A stretch of 8,058 nucleotides of DNA. Origin: an uncultured Planctomycetales bacterium (lineage in GTDB: Bacteria; Planctomycetota; Planctomycetia; Isosphaerales; Isosphaeraceae). The translations under genes were made by a program, and so were the position numbers. How positions within the stretch are numbered: the stretch's first letter is position 1; the number at the start of each line of letters is the position of its first letter. Shown in pieces: positions 4,777-8,058 of the stretch. The stretch lies in NCBI GenBank assembly GCA_937997355.1, contig CALKTZ010001084.1, positions 1 through 8,058 of the forward strand. Reading direction: 5' to 3'. The notes beneath the pieces were generated by a model. It was not told where the DNA came from. It did no database searches and saw nothing but the letters and a program-made list of their open reading frames with translations.

Positions 4777-6894
4777 TCAGTCCCCAATCAAGCCGTCGAT
4801 TTTCACGTCCTTGGTGGGCTTGAGTTCGACGTGAACTTCGGGCGCGTGGTCGCGCCAGCCGAATTGCCGGGGAGCATAGCCCTCGGCTTCGACCACGACG
4901 GTCGCCTCGGAATAGGTGAGGGGGGAGAAGTCCACGATCCCCGCGTCGTCGGTCCGCATCCGGAGGGAATCTCCCCAGTTGCCGCCTCCCCGCACGACGG
5001 GCTGATTGTCGAGGTACTTCTCGCCGAAGACGAGCGACACCACCGCGTTCGGGATCGGCTTCCCCGACTGTGCGTCGGCGGCTCGAATCTTGAGAGCATG
5101 CGCCTCGGGGAGCCGGTAGGTCGAGGATTTTTTGGGGTCCAGATTCACGAGAGGCCGGGCGATCACTCGATCGACGCTCAGCTCGCCGTGGCCGGGGGCC
5201 AGCACCGTCACCCGCTGGACCGAGCCTTCGCCGAGGTTGCGGATCACGAAGTATCCCTCATCGGAGGTGTAGGAGAGTCCGGTCCCGCAGAACCCGGCGA
5301 AGAAGCCACCGAACTTGTCGTCGGGCTTCTGTTCCTGGGGGGCGTTCAGCAGGACCCGGAAGTTGCGCACGGGCTTCCCCTCGTGATCGATCACTCGGCC
5401 CAGGATCGCCCCCGCCGCCGACATCGTGACGACGTTCTCCTTGTCGAGTTCCAGGGGATGATTCCGGAGGTCGCTCACGCCGTCACGCAGGAAGACGAAC
5501 AGGACGCCCGACTCGGGCAGGCCGTTGACCTCGAAACGCCCCCGGGCGTCGGACTTCGCGCTCCGGTTCCAGAGGGCCAGCCCGGAGCGATCGTTGCCGA
5601 TGATCGGCGTCACCATGACCCCTTCGAACGGCTCCTTGGCGTCGTTCTGGATCACCCCCTTCGCCGTGCGCCCCTTCGAGAGCGAGATCCGGATGTTCTC
5701 CTGATTGCCCCGGTCGGGGACCGCCACGATGTGGGCTGCCAGCGAGCCGTCGCGCGGCATCACGCCGAGCGATTTCGGCTCGTCGGGGACCTGGGCGAGC
5801 AGGAATTTGCCCTCGGCGTCAGTATCAGCCTCGACCGTATCGTTCGTTTGATTCAATCCCCAGCGGATTTTTACTCCCGCGACCGGCTTGTTGTCGGGAT
5901 CGACCACGATGCCGGAGATTTTGCGGTAGCCGGCCGCGTTCCTTGCCTGGTCGGCCCTGGGCCGCGCCTCCTCGGGTTTCGGCTTGGCGGTTGCAGGCTT
6001 CGGCTTCAGTTGGAATTCGATCTTGAGCAGGTCGATGCCCGGCTTGATCTGCACCTCGTTCATGTTTTTCGATTCATAACCCGCGGCATCGGCATGGATC
6101 CGGATGGTCCGGTCGGGTTCGATCCCGTCGTAGACGAACCGGCCGTTCTGGTCGGTTTTGGTCCAGAGGCCGGTGAGCGAGAGCATGGAGCCGGATGTCG
6201 ACCGCCCGACGTAGGCCCCCGGGATCGGCTTCCCCTCGGTGTCGATCACGCGTCCGGCCGCCTTCGATCCGCGAAGGATGCGCAGCTCCAGGTCCGTGAC
6301 CGGACCTTCCGACATCTCGAACAGGATGCGCTGACGGAACCGCCCCGGCGCGACCACAAACGCCTCGTGATAGCGCCGCCGCGACAGGGCGGCGATTTCG
6401 AGCCTACCATCCTGATCGGCGGCCGGATCGAGCCCATTGTCCAGTACGAATCGCCCCCCCGCGATGGGCTTGCCGGTCTCGGCTTCGAGGAGCCGCACCC
6501 GGAGCCGCCCCATCTTCGAGAGCCGGAGCGTGCGCGGCTTCGGCGGCTTCCCTGCCTGCACGGCGGTGAAGGTCATCTCGTTGTTTCCCTGATCGTCGAG
6601 GTTGGCGTCGATCAGCCAGGGGCCGGGAGTAACCTCCAACGCGAAACGCCCCTGATCGTCGGCCTTCGTTTCCACCCGCTCCAGGGCATTCGTCTGGATC
6701 TTCGCGCACCAGACGCGCGCCCCCTTCGCCGGAGTTCCTTCCTCCGTCAGCACGATGCCGCTCAGGGTTTCGCCGCGCGCCGACGTGACGGCCGTCAGGG
6801 CCAGGCCAGCGAGCAGCAACAGCACCTTGTCGGGCCGGTTACCGCGTCTCTCGGCGGGTTGACCGTCGATTGACCGTTGCCGTCGTGGATCCAT
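4777..6894 (-). CDS. Exported protein of tandem carboxypeptidase-regulatory-like (transthyretin-type) repeats
   Basis: 705 residues. The ATG at 6894 is preceded at 8 nt by GGGAG. An N-terminal basic stretch (to about 23) and hydrophobic core VLLLLAGLALTAV (24-36) form a signal peptide with a likely cut near 39-41. About seven beta-sandwich repeats follow, starting near residues 44, 129, 210, 325, 409, 494 and 600. Each opens with a GxVxDxxGKP(I/V)xxA-type strand-turn (GRVIDTEGKPIPGAYV at 214, GIVVDPDNKPVAGVKI at 328, GRVIDHEGKPVRNFRV at 499) and most close with (D/E)xxGRF-type turns. A Pro/Lys/Ala-rich linker (298-320) splits the array three and four. These domains (CarboxypepD_reg families) occur as accessory folds in surface and secreted proteins. 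No peptidase, glycosidase or membrane anchor is visible beyond the signal peptide, so this is probably a binding or structural envelope protein. It faces the preceding gene with a 44-base gap and diverges from the GntP-type gene, so it is monocistronic. Confidence 0.88.
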   Translation of the reverse strand: MDPRRQRSIDGQPAERRGNRPDKVLLLLAGLALTAVTSARGETLSGIVLTEEGTPAKGARVWCAKIQTNALERVETKADDQGRFALEVTPGPWLIDANLDDQGNNEMTFTAVQAGKPPKPRTLRLSKMGRLRVRLLEAETGKPIAGGRFVLDNGLDPAADQDGRLEIAALSRRRYHEAFVVAPGRFRQRILFEMSEGPVTDLELRILRGSKAAGRVIDTEGKPIPGAYVGRSTSGSMLSLTGLWTKTDQNGRFVYDGIEPDRTIRIHADAAGYESKNMNEVQIKPGIDLLKIEFQLKPKPATAKPKPEEARPRADQARNAAGYRKISGIVVDPDNKPVAGVKIRWGLNQTNDTVEADTDAEGKFLLAQVPDEPKSLGVMPRDGSLAAHIVAVPDRGNQENIRISLSKGRTAKGVIQNDAKEPFEGVMVTPIIGNDRSGLALWNRSAKSDARGRFEVNGLPESGVLFVFLRDGVSDLRNHPLELDKENVVTMSAAGAILGRVIDHEGKPVRNFRVLLNAPQEQKPDDKFGGFFAGFCGTGLSYTSDEGYFVIRNLGEGSVQRVTVLAPGHGELSVDRVIARPLVNLDPKKSSTYRLPEAHALKIRAADAQSGKPIPNAVVSLVFGEKYLDNQPVVRGGGNWGDSLRMRTDDAGIVDFSPLTYSEATVVVEAEGYAPRQFGWRDHAPEVHVELKPTKDVKIDGLIGD

Positions 6895-6995
6895 GACGTT
6901 GACTCCCGAGAGAGAGGAATTCGATCCATTTGCACGCGTTGTTTTACAAGTGTCGCACTGCTCGAATCGGGAGTCAAGGAGAATGCCGGTTACCG

Positions 6996-7023
6996 CCGGG
7001 CCGGGTCATCGACCCCGGCCCGG
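6996..7023. promoter_or_regulatory. Strong GC hairpin upstream of the permease gene
   Basis: CCGGGCCGGGTC (6996-7007) pairs with GACCCCGGCCCGG (7011-7023) around a 3-base loop (ATC), with one bulged C, giving 12 base pairs. No T-run follows on either strand, so it is not an ordinary intrinsic terminator. It overlaps the candidate -35 box of the permease promoter and could be an operator or a repeat remnant. Confidence 0.5.
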
Positions 7024-7037
7024 GTCTCGGCTAGAGT
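7009..7037 (+). promoter_or_regulatory. Candidate promoter of the GntP-family permease gene
   Basis: TCGACC (7009-7014) and TAGAGT (7032-7037) are 17 bases apart, each matching four of six sigma-70 consensus bases. Transcription would start near 7044, so the RNA would begin with the hairpin at 7044-7062 and have a leader of about 50 bases. This is a weak match in GC-rich sequence. Confidence 0.25.
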
Positions 7038-7043
7038 TGATCG

Positions 7044-7062
7044 GACCCCGGAACTCGGGGTC
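7044..7062 (+). promoter_or_regulatory. Perfect hairpin in the permease leader
   Basis: GACCCCG (7044-7050) and CGGGGTC (7056-7062) form a perfect 7-bp stem with a 5-base loop (GAACT), ending 32 bases before the GTG start. The motif GGGTCTTC then occurs twice (7058-7065 and 7068-7075). It may stabilise the 5' end of the mRNA or tune translation. No known riboswitch is recognised. Confidence 0.4.
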
Positions 7063-7094
7063 TTCCTGGGTCTTCTCGCGCGAGGGGTTTATCC

Positions 7095-8058
7095 GTGGGT
7101 TTCGATGTTCAGGTCCTTGCGATCGTGTTCGCGCTGTTCCTCCTGATGGCGATCGCCTATCGTGGCTTGCCGGTCATTTTATTTGCCCCGATCTGTGCGC
7201 TCCTGGCCGTCGGCCTCTCGGGGGGGCCGTTGCTGCCGAGCTACACCGAAACGTTCATGGGGAGTGCGGCGGGGTATATCCGCTCGTTCTTCCCCCTCTT
7301 CGTGCTCGGTGCGGTCTTCGGCAAGCTGATGGAGCAGAGCGGCGCGGCGGGCACGGTCGCGGAAGTCATCGCGCGGTCGCTGGGGCCTCGGCGGTCGATC
7401 CTGGCGGTGGTGCTGGCATGCGGCGTGCTCACATACGGCGGGGTCTCGCTGTTCGTCGTGGCGTTCGCGGTCTATCCGTTCGCGGCGGCCTTGTTTCGCG
7501 AGGCCGATATCCCCAAGCGGCTGATCCCCGGGACGATTGCGCTCGGGGCGTTCACGCTCACGATGGACGCCCTCCCCGGCACGCCGCAGATCCAGAACCT
7601 GATCCCCACCCGCTACTTCGGCACCGATGCCTATGCCGCCCCGCTGGCCGGGACGCTCGGGGGCCTGGCGGTGCTGGCCGGCGGCCTGCTCTGGCTGGAG
7701 CGACGGCGGGCGCGGGCGGCATCGGCCGGCGAAGGTTATGGCGAAGGGCATCTCAACGAGCCGGAAGAATCGGCCGATGCGCATCGTCCGCATCCGGTCG
7801 CGGCGTCCTTGCCGTTCGTCCTGGTGCTCGTCGCCAACTTCGTCCTGAGCCGGACCCGCTGGTCGGTGGCGAGCTGGCATGGGGGCGAGGTGTTGGCGCG
7901 CGACTTCCCCGGCCTGAACGTGGCGGCCTCGGCCTCGACCTGGGCCTTGATCGTGGCGCTTCTCGTGGGGATCTCGGCGGCCTTGCTGGTCGGCGCCGGG
8001 CGTTGGCGAGGGAGGCTCGGCCCGGCCCTCTCGGCGGCGACCTCGGGGGCCTTGCTGG
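7095..8058 (+). CDS. GntP-family permease (5' part, truncated by window end)
   Basis: The frame opens at GTG 7095, preceded at 7 nt by GAGGGG (7082-7087), and stays open to the window end (321 codons plus one base); the next in-frame ATG (7146) would cut into the first membrane helix. It is an integral inner-membrane transporter of the gluconate:H+ symporter family, which takes up gluconate or related organic acids. At least eight hydrophobic segments are visible (about 5-22, 25-43, 62-77, 102-118, 119-134, 143-160, 183-201, 237-252, 282-300). Family-typical stretches are FFPLFVLGAVFGKLMEQSGA (65-84), VLTYGGVSLFVVAFAVYP (111-128), FREADIPKRLIPGTIALG (134-151) and ALPGTPQIQNLIPTRYFG (159-176). 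A hydrophilic cytoplasmic loop (202-236) contains the AGEGYG motif that I recall from many members. Roughly the last 130-150 residues of a usual length near 450-480 are missing. The substrate cannot be told from sequence; no catabolic gene is adjacent in the window. Confidence 0.92.
   Translation, partial: MGFDVQVLAIVFALFLLMAIAYRGLPVILFAPICALLAVGLSGGPLLPSYTETFMGSAAGYIRSFFPLFVLGAVFGKLMEQSGAAGTVAEVIARSLGPRRSILAVVLACGVLTYGGVSLFVVAFAVYPFAAALFREADIPKRLIPGTIALGAFTLTMDALPGTPQIQNLIPTRYFGTDAYAAPLAGTLGGLAVLAGGLLWLERRRARAASAGEGYGEGHLNEPEESADAHRPHPVAASLPFVLVLVANFVLSRTRWSVASWHGGEVLARDFPGLNVAASASTWALIVALLVGISAALLVGAGRWRGRLGPALSAATSGALL

Larger units (their letters stand above)
6895..7094. other. Divergent intergenic region upstream of the repeat protein and the permease
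   Basis: These 200 non-coding bases must hold promoters for both flanking genes. The left third (6895-6965) is relatively AT-rich (TTGTTTTACAAG at 6939-6950) and is the most likely promoter zone for the leftward gene, although I cannot place clear boxes. The right half is GC-rich and carries two strong hairpins, listed separately. The small open frames that cross it have no ribosome site or recognisable content. Confidence 0.6.

Noticed and set aside
4831..6873. Long open frame (680 codons) on the + strand
   Set aside because: It is antisense to the repeat protein, has no recognisable domain or ribosome site, and its composition is that of a GC-rich mirror frame.
7179..7880. Open frame of 233 codons on the - strand, and 7627-7848 on the + strand
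   Set aside because: Both lie over the GntP-family reading frame, which shows membrane helices and family motifs. These frames are charged, low-complexity shadows.

Overview
The window is GC-rich throughout. Its gene content is typical of a planctomycete: a BNR/sialidase-like secreted protein, a large exported protein built from carboxypeptidase-regulatory-like repeats, a small exported protein of a kind I associate with this phylum, a CheA-type hybrid kinase, and long palindromic repeats between genes. My best guess is Planctomycetota, order Isosphaerales. This rests on protein style and composition, since no rRNA or marker gene is present.

Layout. Positions 1-1641 (+) hold the 3' end of a WspE-like CheA/response-regulator hybrid kinase whose N-terminus lies outside the window. 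Positions 1642-1950 are a repeat-rich, non-coding convergent junction. They hold a near-symmetric bidirectional terminator-like hairpin (1670-1716) and a 27-bp perfect inverted repeat (1781-1857) whose arms are themselves palindromes; this is bracketed by an imperfect 38-bp direct repeat (1739-1776 and 1863-1900). Positions 1951-3711 (-) encode a secreted sialidase-fold protein with three Asp-boxes and a C-terminal concanavalin/LamG-like domain. Divergent from it, 3875-4732 (+) encodes a small exported protein of unknown function. Convergent with that gene, 4777-6894 (-) encodes a 705-residue exported protein with about seven carboxypeptidase-regulatory-like beta-sandwich repeats. Positions 6895-7094 are a divergent regulatory region with two strong hairpins. 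Positions 7095-8058 (+) hold the 5' two-thirds of a GntP-family permease that starts with GTG and runs off the window.

Functional reading. No two adjacent complete genes share a strand, so no operon is visible and each gene appears to be its own transcription unit. The kinase is probably the last gene of a chemosensory operon that lies upstream. Three of the five proteins are exported, and the permease imports an organic acid or sugar acid, which fits a heterotrophic, surface-associated lifestyle. I see no evidence that these genes form one dedicated system. The most unusual items are the nested palindrome at 1739-1900, the sialidase-fold protein that lacks the expected catalytic Arg motif, and the Wsp-type kinase outside proteobacteria.
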